Source of the DNA: Nodularia spumigena CCY9414
GTDB taxonomy: Bacteria > Cyanobacteriota > Cyanobacteriia > Cyanobacteriales > Nostocaceae
Assembly: GCF_000340565.2 (NCBI RefSeq)
Contig: NZ_CP007203.1
Location: 1 to 64,000 of the forward strand
DNA: 64,000 nucleotides
Direction: 5' to 3'
Below, piece by piece: positions 53,330 through 62,250 of the stretch (positions within the stretch are counted from its first letter, which is position 1; every line of letters starts with the position of its first letter). The notes under the pieces are model-generated. The model saw only the letters and a program-made list of their open reading frames with translations, was not told where the DNA came from and did not search any database. A program made the translations under genes and the position numbers.

Positions 53330-55768
53330 TTACAGGCGATGAGCGATCCTCCGCAATAAAATTGAGTTGGTAACAACACTCACAGAGCTAAAAGCCATTA
53401 ATGCTGCCGCCCCAGAAGGACTGAGGACAAAACCAAAATTGGGTAACAATACGCCTGCGGCTAAAGGAATGCCAATTGTATTGTATGCAAATGCCCAAAA
53501 TAAATTTTGGCGGATTTTGTTGAAGGTGGCACGACTCAGTTTTATTGATGCTACAACATCATTTAGGCGATCGCGCATCAAGACAATTTCGGCAGTTTCC
53601 ATCGCCACATCCGTTCCCGAATATAAAGCAATTCCCACATCTGCTTGTGATAAAGCCGGAGCATCATTAATACCATCGCCAACCATTGCGACGACGGAGT
53701 GGGGAGTGGGGGATTGTGATTTTCCTTGTAGCTGGAGAGATTTGATCACATCTGCTTTTTTCCCTGGGAGAATACCAGCCATAACATCAGCACTATCTAG
53801 ACCTAATTGTTTAGCTATAGCGTGAGCTGCTTCTAATCTATCGCCACTGAGCAGCATTACCCGTAAACCCATCTCACGTAACTGGTTGACTGTAGCTTCC
53901 GCATCCGGTCTGAGGGGATCTTCAACAGCAATGAGTCCGGCTAAATTACCCCCAACTGCTACGCCCACAACGGTTTTACCATTTTCTGCCAGATGCAGGG
54001 CTATTTGTTGTGCCGCCTCACTGGCAAAAACTCCGTGCTTACTCAACCAGTCCCAATTACCCAAAAGTACAGACAGACCCTCAACAATGGCAGATACACC
54101 CAATCCAGGTTCTGTGTGAAAATCCACAGCATCAGGAATAGATAACTTTTGCTCCTGCGCTGCTTGCTGAATTGCTTTGGCTAGGGGGTGGTAAGTACCA
54201 CTTTCTACAGCTGCTGCTAGTTGCAGGAGAGAGTAAGGTTTGTTATCTTCCCATTCCTCAAAGGGTAGGCAATCGGTAACGGTGGGATTACCTGTGGTGA
54301 GAGTGCCTGTTTTATCAAAGACAACTGTATCTAACTCGTGTACTCTTTCTAAGACATCACCACCTTTGATTAACAGACCCCGTTCAGCACCAATGGCAGT
54401 TCCGACAAGAATTGCTGTGGGTGTAGCCAGTCCCAAAGCACAGGGACAAGCCACAACCATGACTGCGATCGCCAGTTTTAAGCTCGTTAGCAGGGGTGAA
54501 TGAGTAGAAACGCGCTCCATCGCCTCTGGACTAGAAAGAGGCGCGTGACTCATCATATCCATGCCCCCTGACATACTGACATCATTCCAGATGTGAGTGC
54601 CAAAAAAGAACCAAAAAACAAATGTCAACACAGAAGCCGTTAAGACACCATAAGTAAAGTAACCGGCGACGGTATCGGCTAATTTTTGGACTGGGGCTTT
54701 GCGGGTTTGGGCTGTTTCTACTAAAGTAACGATTTGTGCCAAAGTTGTATCGCTACCAGTACGAGTTGCGATTATAGCGATCGCTCCTGACTCGTTCAGA
54801 GTTCCTGCGGCGACCAAATCCCCTGGTTGCTTAATCACGGGTACAGCTTCCCCAGTCAGCATAGACTCATTCACCGTGGTTTTCCCAAACCGCACCTCAC
54901 CATCAACGGGAATTTTATCTCCTGGTAGTACCTGTAACCATTCACCAACACGCACATTTTCGGCCGGAATCTCCACAATATTTGTTCCCAAACCTAATTT
55001 TTCCGGGTTTGGATTAGGAATCAATCTGGCTATTTGTGGTTGGAGTGACAGCAATTCCCTAAAAGCAGCTGAAGCGCGACCTCTGGCTTGTTGCTCTAAA
55101 GTCCTACCCAAGAGAATAAAACCCAGCATCATCACCGGTTCATCAAAGAAACATTCCCAACCCATTTGCGGGAACAGTAATGCTATTAAACTCGCCGTGT
55201 AAGCTGTCAGCGTTCCCAATCCCACCAGGGTATTCATATTAGGAGCATTTCGCCGCCATCCCCGCCAACCATCTACTAAAATTGGGCGACCGGGAATTAA
55301 TATTGCCACTGTTGCCAATCCACAGTGAAACCAGATGTTGTTTAATATTGGCAGTATTTGACCACCCATGCTGCCAAAATGTCCAATTCCCGACAGTACC
55401 AGCAGCACCCCAGCAATAATCAACTGCCCAAATGAAGAACGCATTTCTCGGCGCTTGCGTTCTTCAGGATCTTGTAAAGTAGATTCGTTTGCTAATTTTT
55501 CTCTAGCTTGACGCGGTTGAGAGGGAAATCCAGCTGATGTCAATCGCTGTGCTAGTGTCTGTGGATCTACCGCACCAGTTTCTGATTCTACCACGGCTAC
55601 CTCTGTAGCCAGATTCACACAGGCGCTTTTGACTCCTGGATATTGGGTTAGTTGTCGCTCTACAGCACTTACACATCCAGCACATTTCATCCCCCCAACA
55701 TCTAGGATAATTTTCTCGGAAGTAGGGGCTGGTTCTGGGGTAAGCTGATTTTTCGGGGCAAGTTGCAT
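53330..55768 (-). CDS. Copper-translocating P1B-type ATPase
   Basis: 812 residues. An N-terminal HMA domain has the metal-binding GMKCAGC (C29, C32). Eight membrane helices follow, with CPC at 441-443 (VACPCALGLATPT), the phosphorylation motif DKTGT at 485-489 and GDGINDAPALSQADVG near the end. CPC with CxxC indicates Cu(I) transport; cyanobacteria have CtaA and PacS types that supply plastocyanin and oxidase, and I cannot assign which. The loop at about 391-424, between helices 5 and 6, is rich in Met and His, plausible for copper handling outside. No metallochaperone gene is adjacent. Confidence 0.93.
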   Translation of the reverse strand: MQLAPKNQLTPEPAPTSEKIILDVGGMKCAGCVSAVERQLTQYPGVKSACVNLATEVAVVESETGAVDPQTLAQRLTSAGFPSQPRQAREKLANESTLQDPEERKRREMRSSFGQLIIAGVLLVLSGIGHFGSMGGQILPILNNIWFHCGLATVAILIPGRPILVDGWRGWRRNAPNMNTLVGLGTLTAYTASLIALLFPQMGWECFFDEPVMMLGFILLGRTLEQQARGRASAAFRELLSLQPQIARLIPNPNPEKLGLGTNIVEIPAENVRVGEWLQVLPGDKIPVDGEVRFGKTTVNESMLTGEAVPVIKQPGDLVAAGTLNESGAIAIIATRTGSDTTLAQIVTLVETAQTRKAPVQKLADTVAGYFTYGVLTASVLTFVFWFFFGTHIWNDVSMSGGMDMMSHAPLSSPEAMERVSTHSPLLTSLKLAIAVMVVACPCALGLATPTAILVGTAIGAERGLLIKGGDVLERVHELDTVVFDKTGTLTTGNPTVTDCLPFEEWEDNKPYSLLQLAAAVESGTYHPLAKAIQQAAQEQKLSIPDAVDFHTEPGLGVSAIVEGLSVLLGNWDWLSKHGVFASEAAQQIALHLAENGKTVVGVAVGGNLAGLIAVEDPLRPDAEATVNQLREMGLRVMLLSGDRLEAAHAIAKQLGLDSADVMAGILPGKKADVIKSLQLQGKSQSPTPHSVVAMVGDGINDAPALSQADVGIALYSGTDVAMETAEIVLMRDRLNDVVASIKLSRATFNKIRQNLFWAFAYNTIGIPLAAGVLLPNFGFVLSPSGAAALMAFSSVSVVTNSILLRRIAHRL

Positions 55769-55877
55769 GACTTGTGTTGGGTTCGCTACGAAACTTCAAC
55801 GCCTCAATAAAAGCGTCTCTCATTTGAGCGTAGGCGAAATTGGCAAATATGACAGAACGTCAAAGATATTAATTTTA

Positions 55878-56081
55878 TTAATTTATGGCCTTTGGCTGAG
55901 TTTTACTGCGGCTCCATCTCAAATAAGTTATATAAATCACAGATACCACTTGTATGGGCATGATAGCAATCAGACTTTTCCCAAAATAGTTGATTTCTAA
56001 ATTAGACATAGCGCTGAAATAGCATATACCCACCAGCAGGAAAATTGTCCAGGTGAGATGTTTGCTTTTAATTGTTAGCAT
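55878..56081 (-). CDS. Possible small membrane protein
   Basis: 67 residues with two hydrophobic segments (about 10-25, TWTIFLLVGICYFSAM, and 36-53, SLIAIMPIQVVSVIYITY) and a basic tail. It could be a real two-helix protein but has no recognised family and no strong ribosome site. It lies between the copper ATPase and the TM2 gene on the same strand. An open frame on the opposite strand in the same place is less convincing. Confidence 0.4.
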   Translation of the reverse strand: MLTIKSKHLTWTIFLLVGICYFSAMSNLEINYFGKSLIAIMPIQVVSVIYITYLRWSRSKTQPKAIN

Positions 56082-56200
56082 ATAGAGTTTTGCAACTGGG
56101 TAGGTACTGAGGAATTAACGAACCACAGATGTAGACGGGTTAGCGGCTTACCGTAGGCTACACAGATGAATACAGATAAACACAGATAATATGGAAATTT

Positions 56201-56476
56201 TTAGAACCAGCCCTGCTTATTCACAAAGTAGGTGTTAACAAATTCTTCTGGGGTCTTGTTTAAGTAGATCATGCCTTCAATTAAACCTACAACTTGCATA
56301 ATTAACAAACTAATTCCGTAGGTAAAAAAACCGCCAATTAAAGCTATAACGAGCATGATGAAACCTTCTGGGGCATATCCTAGAATAAATTTATGCGCTC
56401 CCACTCCTCCGAAGATAATGCCGCAGTAACCAGCCATAAGTTGTTTGGTGGTTTGAGTAGAATTGAAGTTTGCCAT
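56201..56476 (-). CDS. TM2-domain protein
   Basis: 91 residues. The sequence shows the TM2 pattern: a first helix with AGYCGIIFGGVGAHKFILGY (the G-x-x-G-x-H-x-F-Y/L turn), a second helix MLVIALIGGFFTYGISLLIM and GLIEGMIYLNKTPEEF. TM2 proteins are small inner-membrane proteins with poorly known function. The start at 56476 is preceded by AGGAGCAG on its strand. Complete. Confidence 0.88.
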   Translation of the reverse strand: MANFNSTQTTKQLMAGYCGIIFGGVGAHKFILGYAPEGFIMLVIALIGGFFTYGISLLIMQVVGLIEGMIYLNKTPEEFVNTYFVNKQGWF

Positions 56477-57153
56477 ATTAGTTCTGCTCCTGGGAAGGTA
56501 ATTATAAAATTTTAATTTTAGTGAAAAACAAAATTGTCAAATATATTTCTTTAGTAAATATATCTTTAAGTTTTTGTTAGTAAGATGCCGCCTCAATATC
56601 AATAGGTAAAGCTAGTTTGTATACTTTAAATACCCAATTGATAACAGAATACAGAATAGTTATTCCTCGGAGGATGTTTGAAAAGTATTTGAATTAACAT
56701 TCAAAATTCGCCAACTTCGCCCCACTTAACCACTGTTTTCTACAAGTGAATAAGGTTTTCAAAGCCTCTCTTCCTGGGAATAATAGGTTTGGATAGAGGT
56801 TATTTGGTCAAATTTACGACTTGACAAAGCACCTGGAAGTATTTTTTGAATATTGTGCTATTTTCTAACTCTTAGGTATTGTGAATAGAAATTTTTGGGT
56901 AGTCTTTGTACAGATTTTCAGCTAACTTATCTCTTGTACTTAACCCTGAGTATTAAAAATTGGACACAGATTGCTTATAACTAAGACACTTTTTAATTCA
57001 AAGTATCTGACTTATGTGTAGATGCTATTTCCTCATTAGTTAGGAAACAAATTTTTTACAAGTACAGCTGCACAAAATTTCCCATGCAAAATGTAGATAT
57101 ATGCAAATGAAAGCAAATAGTTTTCAGATTGGCAACCGTGTTAAGAAGTTTGA
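56477..57153. other. 677-bp gene-free stretch with one MITE end
   Basis: A/T-rich. GGAGGATGTTTGAAAAGT at 56669-56686 matches the ends of the 36062-36252 element, but no opposite end was found. Nothing else recognised. Confidence 0.45.
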
Positions 57154-58722
57154 TTAATTACTACTACCTAAAAGAAATAGACTGAGTAAGGTTCCACTAT
57201 TCCAGAGACTATGGAGCAGCATCGGAGCCAAGAGGTTGCGCGATCGCGTGTAAACTACTCCTAAAACAATCCCTAACGCTGTCAGGGGAAGGATTTCTGA
57301 CAAACTCAAGTGAGCGATCGCAAACAACAAACTACTGACAATAATTGCTCCCCACACAGGTACATAACGAGTCAGAGAAGGCAGTAAAAAGCCGCGAAAT
57401 AGCAATTCTTCAAAAATGGGCGCTGCGATCGCCGCCGTAAAGAAAAACATCCCCAGAGCCACAGTATCTTGGCTTTCCAGCGCCAATTGTAACAGGGGAT
57501 TACTACCACCCTGACCCTGCCATAATTGTTGATTAACCAACGACACCAGCACCACTATCGGTAAAGCAGCACAATAACCGCCAAATCCCCATAAAATCCA
57601 GCGATCCTGCAACCGGAAACGAAACCAGTTTTCTGGTAGCGGAAAAAAGCGCTTGAGCGAGAAATAAAGCACCGACAGCGCACCTGAAGCCACCATCATG
57701 TAACTAACTAAAACAGACAAAGCTTGAAGTCGGACATTCACAATCGGGCGCGGAATGGGGAGTAACAATACTAAAACAGGTACAAAGAGTTGCCCCATAA
57801 AGAAAAAGCCGACCACGAAAACCTGTAAAATCGTTTCCGCACCCCAAGGTGTTGACCAAGGTAAATCAGCATTTTGAGCCAATAAAGCGGCTTTTCCCTT
57901 AACAAAAAGCTGACCAATCAAGAAAACCAGCAAAATCAGACCAATTAACGCTGTCACCGTGGGAATTGTGCCAATCAGGGCTAATTTCACCACAGCTTGG
58001 GTAGCAGCTTCTTGTTGTTCCGCTTTAACCGTTGATAAAGCTTCTTGTCGTTGCTGAACTTGGTAAAGTTGAATTAAAGAAGTAGAGCGAAACCAACTAT
58101 CTAAATTCTGATTAATCAGCTGTTGAGCATCAGGTAAGAGTCGAGGAGGATCACTCCATATTCCAATCAACACAGCAGCCGTTTCCCGAAATTCCAGATT
58201 AACTTCCGAGCGTTGCTGTAATTCGCTCCAAGTCTTGATAGCTGTATCGGTTTTTCCTTGCTTTGCTTGTAAAATTCCTAGACGTAAATCTAAATCAGCC
58301 TGTAATTTTTGCAGTTGTTGAAGAGATTTCTGCAACTTTACCTGCTTTTCTTGACGAGAAGCCTTAGTCTCAAGAGGCGCATCTGGTAAAGGTTTAGGGG
58401 GTACGGGAAGAGCCTGAGATTGAGTCAGTTGTTTTTGAGCCTTATCCAAATTAGTTTCAACTGACTGACGCACCTGCTGATATTGCTTTGTAGCACTTTC
58501 TAGGGGGTTTTCTCCCAGAATCGCTGCTTGAATTGCTGACAAATCTTCATCATTACCATCTTCTGGCTCCCAAGCTTGCGCTTGTAAAGCAATATTAGTT
58601 TGGTACAGTTCCAGACGACTTTGAAACTGTGGCTCCTGCAAAGTACCAAATAAAGACGAAACTGACAACAGGATTGCTATCGGCGTTAGGATAAAAAATA
58701 AAATAAACCGCTTAATCGTCAT
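57154..58722 (-). CDS. CPBP-family (CAAX-protease-like) membrane protein
   Basis: 522 residues. An N-terminal helix (about 5-25) is followed by a long soluble, Q/K-rich coiled-coil-like region (about 70-235, for example TKQYQQVRQSVETNLDKAQKQ). About eight membrane helices follow. The ABI/CPBP motifs are FEELLFRGFLL (motif 1, EExxxR) and LLFAIAHLSLSEILP (motif 2, FxxxH), with a last His in LLHSLWN. These point to an intramembrane metalloprotease; the substrate is unknown. The long N-terminal coil is typical of the cyanobacterial subgroup. Confidence 0.9.
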   Translation of the reverse strand: MTIKRFILFFILTPIAILLSVSSLFGTLQEPQFQSRLELYQTNIALQAQAWEPEDGNDEDLSAIQAAILGENPLESATKQYQQVRQSVETNLDKAQKQLTQSQALPVPPKPLPDAPLETKASRQEKQVKLQKSLQQLQKLQADLDLRLGILQAKQGKTDTAIKTWSELQQRSEVNLEFRETAAVLIGIWSDPPRLLPDAQQLINQNLDSWFRSTSLIQLYQVQQRQEALSTVKAEQQEAATQAVVKLALIGTIPTVTALIGLILLVFLIGQLFVKGKAALLAQNADLPWSTPWGAETILQVFVVGFFFMGQLFVPVLVLLLPIPRPIVNVRLQALSVLVSYMMVASGALSVLYFSLKRFFPLPENWFRFRLQDRWILWGFGGYCAALPIVVLVSLVNQQLWQGQGGSNPLLQLALESQDTVALGMFFFTAAIAAPIFEELLFRGFLLPSLTRYVPVWGAIIVSSLLFAIAHLSLSEILPLTALGIVLGVVYTRSRNLLAPMLLHSLWNSGTLLSLFLLGSSN

Positions 58723-58967
58723 TATTCCCCTTTAAAAAGTCACCAGAGTAACGCGTACCCTTTGGAAATTATCGCAATAAAAAGCCAAAGCTTGATCAAT
58801 ATATTAATATTTTGAGTTGGTTAGTTGTGAATCAGAATATGCCTGGTTCACGGTTCGCGATGCTTTCCGCGCGGCGTAGCCATCGCCACTGAAATCGATA
58901 CAATGGTAATATCATGACTCAGTAAGCAATAGCGCCATCTGGTGCTAACCCTAAAATTCTGGTTTTA

Positions 58968-59639
58968 ATGAGCAGCGACATTCAACTTACCCTCTTCGAT
59001 GACACCAACTCGAACCCACGAGATTTAATCCCCACAAACGCAAAAATTCCCATTACACCTGGAACATACAACAATATCACCGAGTTGACACAGGATTGTA
59101 ATCAGTGCCACCGTTGTGGCTTGGGAGACAATCGGACTCATGCTGTAGTTGGGCGTGGTCATCTCCAAGCACCAATTATGCTCATAGGAGAAGCACCAGG
59201 TCAAAACGAAGATGAAACCGGTTTACCATTTGTCGGTAGATCAGGACAGTTACTAGAGAAAATATTAGCATCTGTGAATCTGACTACCGAACAAGATATA
59301 TATATTGCCAATATTAATAAATGTCGTCCACCAAAAAACCGAGCGCCCAACCCTGATGAAATGGCGGCTTGCATACCCTACTTACTAGAACAAATTCGCC
59401 TTGTTGACCCGAAAATTATTTTACTTACAGGTGCAACTGCGGTCAAAGGCATTACTGGCGATAAGCGGGGAATTACGAAAATTCGCGGACAGTGGCTGGA
59501 ATGGGAAGGGCGTTTATGTATGGCAATTTTTCACCCATCCTACTTGTTGCGTAACCCCTCCAAGGAAGTCGGTAAGCCTAAATGGTTGATGTGGCAAGAT
59601 ATCCAAGCAGTGCGTACCAAATTAGATGAACTCACATGA
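58968..59639 (+). CDS. Uracil-DNA glycosylase, family 4 (Fe-S type)
   Basis: Removes uracil from DNA in base excision repair. 223 residues. Motif 1 is GEAPGQNEDETGLPFVG at about 74-90 and motif 2 is FHPSYLLRNPS near the end. Four cysteines fit the [4Fe-4S] site: C47, C50 (CNQCHRC region), C119 (NKCRPP) and C135 (AACIPYL). About 50 N-terminal residues precede the domain. Convergent with the Uma2 gene. Normal length. Confidence 0.93.
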   Translation: MSSDIQLTLFDDTNSNPRDLIPTNAKIPITPGTYNNITELTQDCNQCHRCGLGDNRTHAVVGRGHLQAPIMLIGEAPGQNEDETGLPFVGRSGQLLEKILASVNLTTEQDIYIANINKCRPPKNRAPNPDEMAACIPYLLEQIRLVDPKIILLTGATAVKGITGDKRGITKIRGQWLEWEGRLCMAIFHPSYLLRNPSKEVGKPKWLMWQDIQAVRTKLDELT

Positions 59640-59659
59640 ATTTGGTGATGTTGTTTTAG

Positions 59660-60238
59660 TTATTCTTCAGTTGGAAATATAACATTTTCATAGAGGAGTT
59701 CAATGGGAAACTCAAAATCAATACTTACTAGAGTAATTATATCTCCTGGTATATACGGATAATAAAGCCACATTCTACCTTCTCCCCGTGAGTAACGCTC
59801 AACAGCAATTTTTTCCGAGTCAATGAGGAGATACTCTTGTAAAGTAGGCATTTTCAAATAATCAGACAATTTTTCACCTCTATCTCTAGCGCTGGTTCCT
59901 GGGGAAATAACCTCGACAATTATCTGCGGATATTGAATAAATTTGTGAGCTTTAAGGTCTTGAGAATCACAACTGACAATCAAATCAGGATAGTAGTAAG
60001 GACTGTTGGGAGTGACTTGCACCTTCACATCTGATACATTCACTCGACAACCTTTGGAGCGGAGATGAGGGCGTAAAGCAGTATAAAGATTAAGAGCAAT
60101 ATCATTGTGCGGAATTGTCCCACCTGTCATGGCAAAAATTTTGCCGTTGACATATTCATAGCGAATATCTTGTTGGGGTTCCCATTCCAGATATTCCTGG
60201 ACTGTCATTTTTGGGGCTTGTTGAGGAATAGCTATCAT
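59660..60238 (-). CDS. Uma2-family protein (DUF820, PD-(D/E)XK nuclease-like)
   Basis: 192 residues, one of the expanded cyanobacterial Uma2 family. The N-terminus KMTVQEYLEWEPQQDIRYEYVNGKI is typical. The restriction-nuclease-like core is YYYPDLIVSC (Asp) and QIIVEVISPGTSARDRGEKLSDY (Glu and Lys positions). These genes occur in many copies per genome; biological role is unsettled. The start region is intact. Divergent from the short frame at 60244. Confidence 0.9.
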   Translation of the reverse strand: MIAIPQQAPKMTVQEYLEWEPQQDIRYEYVNGKIFAMTGGTIPHNDIALNLYTALRPHLRSKGCRVNVSDVKVQVTPNSPYYYPDLIVSCDSQDLKAHKFIQYPQIIVEVISPGTSARDRGEKLSDYLKMPTLQEYLLIDSEKIAVERYSRGEGRMWLYYPYIPGDIITLVSIDFEFPIELLYENVIFPTEE

Positions 60239-60343
60239 TATCTTTGAACACCTGTGTTCAATTTATTCAAATGATGAAATCAGGAAAAGCTGCTGAAAGA
60301 ACTGTAGTTGATCAGGTGAATCGGTTAGCACAGGAGAAGAATT

Positions 60344-60456
60344 CAGGACTTACGCAACAATTGCCAAAAATCTTGATTTATCTAACCGCCTTCGCGCAGC
60401 GTATGCCCGCAAGGGCTGTAGAACGCCAAGAAAACGTAAATTATGCGTAAGTCCTA
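60344..60456. mobile_element. MITE, 113 bp, with 5-bp target duplication GAATT
   Basis: Ends CAGGACTTACGCA (60344-60356) and TGCGTAAGTCCTA (60444-60456) are inverted apart from the outermost base. GAATT flanks it on both sides (60339-60343 and 60457-60461). The interior differs from the other copies except for a GCGCAGCG/CGCCTTCGCG-type palindrome. It sits directly before the ATG at 60462. Confidence 0.88.
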
Positions 60457-60461
60457 GAATT

Positions 60462-60785
60462 ATGTGGGGCTTAATTATAATTGTGATGGTGGTGTTGGGC
60501 TGGATACTTTGCTTGAGAAACTCTACTTCATCTGCTCAAAAGAAAAAACTTAATCGTTATCGACCAATTTCTGGCAACAATAACAGTGTTTCGAGTAGCT
60601 CATCTATCCACAATTATGGTAGCTATAACTCTAGTAGTAGCAGTGGTGATGGCGGTAGCAGTAGTAACGACAGTGGTGGATATAGCAGCAGCAGTAATTG
60701 CGATAGTAGTGGATATAGCAGCAGCAGTAGTTGCGATAGTGGTAGTTATGATGGGGGTAGTAGTTGTGATTGCGGAGATTATTAA
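60462..60785 (+). CDS. Membrane-anchored Ser/Gly-rich low-complexity protein
   Basis: 107 residues. One N-terminal helix (LIIIVMVVLGWILCL) is followed by a basic patch KKKLNRYRP. A tail of over 60 residues is almost only S, G, D, Y, N and C, with repeated YSSSSNCDSSG-like units and seven Cys. No family is recognised. Before the MITE inserted, AGGAG at 60332-60336 stood seven bases ahead of this ATG; now no ribosome site is near, so expression may be reduced. Alternative internal ATG at 60486. The end overlaps the convergent gene by 4 bp. Confidence 0.6.
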   Translation: MWGLIIIVMVVLGWILCLRNSTSSAQKKKLNRYRPISGNNNSVSSSSSIHNYGSYNSSSSSGDGGSSSNDSGGYSSSSNCDSSGYSSSSSCDSGSYDGGSSCDCGDY

Positions 60786-61456
60786 ATTCCCCTACGCATC
60801 CGCACACTACCCGCCTGACAATCTCGCAACCAAGTTTTAACTGCTTGGGCAATTACACCCTTACTACTATCTCTGGGGGGCGATATTACTTGTTGAGAAT
60901 CACCAGCAATTTGGGTAAACATCATTACTAAACGCCACCCAGTCTTACTTTTTGTCAATAACAACCAGTGAAATTGCTGCGATTCGACGATTTTACCAGC
61001 TATATACTGCCGTTCTAAAGTAGTAAAGAAAACTTGCTCTACTCCTGTTGCTGTACTTTTCTGCCCATTGGCGTTGTACCCAGCAGAGTTAATGGGTAGG
61101 GGCTGAAACTCTGGTTTTCCTGCTAATAGCACATAACTGTAAATATTACTGCTGCGACTGCGACGGCGGGCGCGTTGAGTGACGCGGTTAGCATAACTTG
61201 GTAAATCTTGCAATAGCTGAATAGTTAATAATTCTAAACTTTGTTCAGAACAAACAGAACTCAGCCCATTTTTAACAGCTTTCGTCTGAGTTAGTAAAAC
61301 AGGTGTATTGGCAAATACTGAGTTATTCATGCTATTTGCCGCTACTAGCCACAAGCCGGAGGCTAAAAGCCATAAGCCATAATTTTTCTTTTTGACCAAT
61401 AGTCCCCTAATGGTACAAGCCCTCTGATTTATCCGTCGAATCAATCGAAAATCCAA
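60782..61456 (-). CDS. Conserved hypothetical exported protein
   Basis: 224 residues. A hydrophobic segment at about 27-42 (YGLWLLASGLWLVAAN) followed by FANTP looks like a signal peptide, probably cleaved near residue 50. The first codons are made from dispersed repeat sequence, so the true start may be the Met or Val closer to the helix. The mature part has CSEQSLELLTIQLLQDLPSYANR and FHWLLLTKSKTGWRLVMMFTQ. Two Cys remain (near 69 and 213). Function is unknown. Confidence 0.6.
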   Translation of the reverse strand: MDFRLIRRINQRACTIRGLLVKKKNYGLWLLASGLWLVAANSMNNSVFANTPVLLTQTKAVKNGLSSVCSEQSLELLTIQLLQDLPSYANRVTQRARRRSRSSNIYSYVLLAGKPEFQPLPINSAGYNANGQKSTATGVEQVFFTTLERQYIAGKIVESQQFHWLLLTKSKTGWRLVMMFTQIAGDSQQVISPPRDSSKGVIAQAVKTWLRDCQAGSVRMRRGI

Positions 61457-61530
61457 AATCCAAAATCCTCAAGCCTCTAGATTTATCTGTGGAATCAATC
61501 CAAAATCCAAAATCTAAAATCTAAAATTGT
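61440..61530. repeat. ATCCAAA heptamers and CTAGATTTATCTGTGGAATCAATCC repeat
   Basis: Inverted relative of the block at 12127-12236 (GATTTTGGATTGACTCCACAGATAAATC). It spans the start of the exported-protein gene and the pyrF 3' flank; the GATTTTA family also occurs at 19107-19135. Confidence 0.75.
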
Positions 61531-62237
61531 GTAGTTAACTCCTCAACAATCTTGTTCCAGGCTAACTCAGGTTCAGCCGCCGCAGTGATTGGACGACCAA
61601 TTACGAGGTAATCTGCACCGGCTTTGATAGCTTGGGCGGGGGTAAGCGATCGCTTTTGATCTCCCTTTTCTGCCCAGTCTGGGCGGACACCCGGACAAAC
61701 GAGCAAAAAGTCATTTCCACAAGTTTGGCGTAACTGTGCGACCTCCTGGGGTGAACAAACAGCCCCATTCAACCCTGATTCCTGCGCCATCAATGCCATT
61801 TCTAAAGCATATTCTGGTAATTCTACGGGAATTTTCAAATCAAACGCCAGCTGCCGAGAAGAAATACTCGTCAGCAGGGTAATAGCGATTAACTGCGGTG
61901 GTTTAACACCCGCTTGCGTTGCGCCCACCTGTACAGCCTCAGTTGCCGCTTTCAGGGCATCTTTGCCAGCAGTGGCGTGAATCGTGAGTAAGTCCACTCC
62001 GTAATTAGCAGCACTACGACAAGCCCCGGCGACAGTATTGGGGATATCGTGAAACTTCAAATCTAAAAAAATGCGTTTTTGCCGGGATTTTAAAACTTCC
62101 AGGATTGTGGGACCAGAACTCGTAAATAATTCTAAACCCACCTTCCAGAAATTTACTTGTGGCAATTGATCCACAAGAGCGATCGCACTCTGTAGATCCG
62201 GCACATCCAAAGGCACAATTATTTGGTCATTAGTCAT
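61521..62237 (-). CDS. pyrF: Orotidine 5'-phosphate decarboxylase
   Basis: Last step of UMP synthesis. 238 residues, TIM barrel. The catalytic Asp-Lys-Asp array is [28 protein letters not shown] and [16 protein letters not shown] (phosphate site) are typical. The first codons MTNDQ are read from an ATGACTA heptamer repeat, and nearby out-of-frame ATGs of the same repeat lie at 62230 and 62244; no Shine-Dalgarno sequence is present. It follows tyrS by 14 bp. Confidence 0.95.
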   Translation of the reverse strand: MTNDQIIVPLDVPDLQSAIALVDQLPQVNFWKVGLELFTSSGPTILEVLKSRQKRIFLDLKFHDIPNTVAGACRSAANYGVDLLTIHATAGKDALKAATEAVQVGATQAGVKPPQLIAITLLTSISSRQLAFDLKIPVELPEYALEMALMAQESGLNGAVCSPQEVAQLRQTCGNDFLLVCPGVRPDWAEKGDQKRSLTPAQAIKAGADYLVIGRPITAAAEPELAWNKIVEELTTQF

Positions 62238-62250
62238 TAGTCATTGGTGA

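Noticed and set aside
60244-60450. Open frame of 68 codons on the plus strand before the Ser/Gly-rich gene
   Set aside because: It runs through the MITE and ends inside it, has no ribosome site and no family pattern. Its first half may belong to the leader of the downstream gene.
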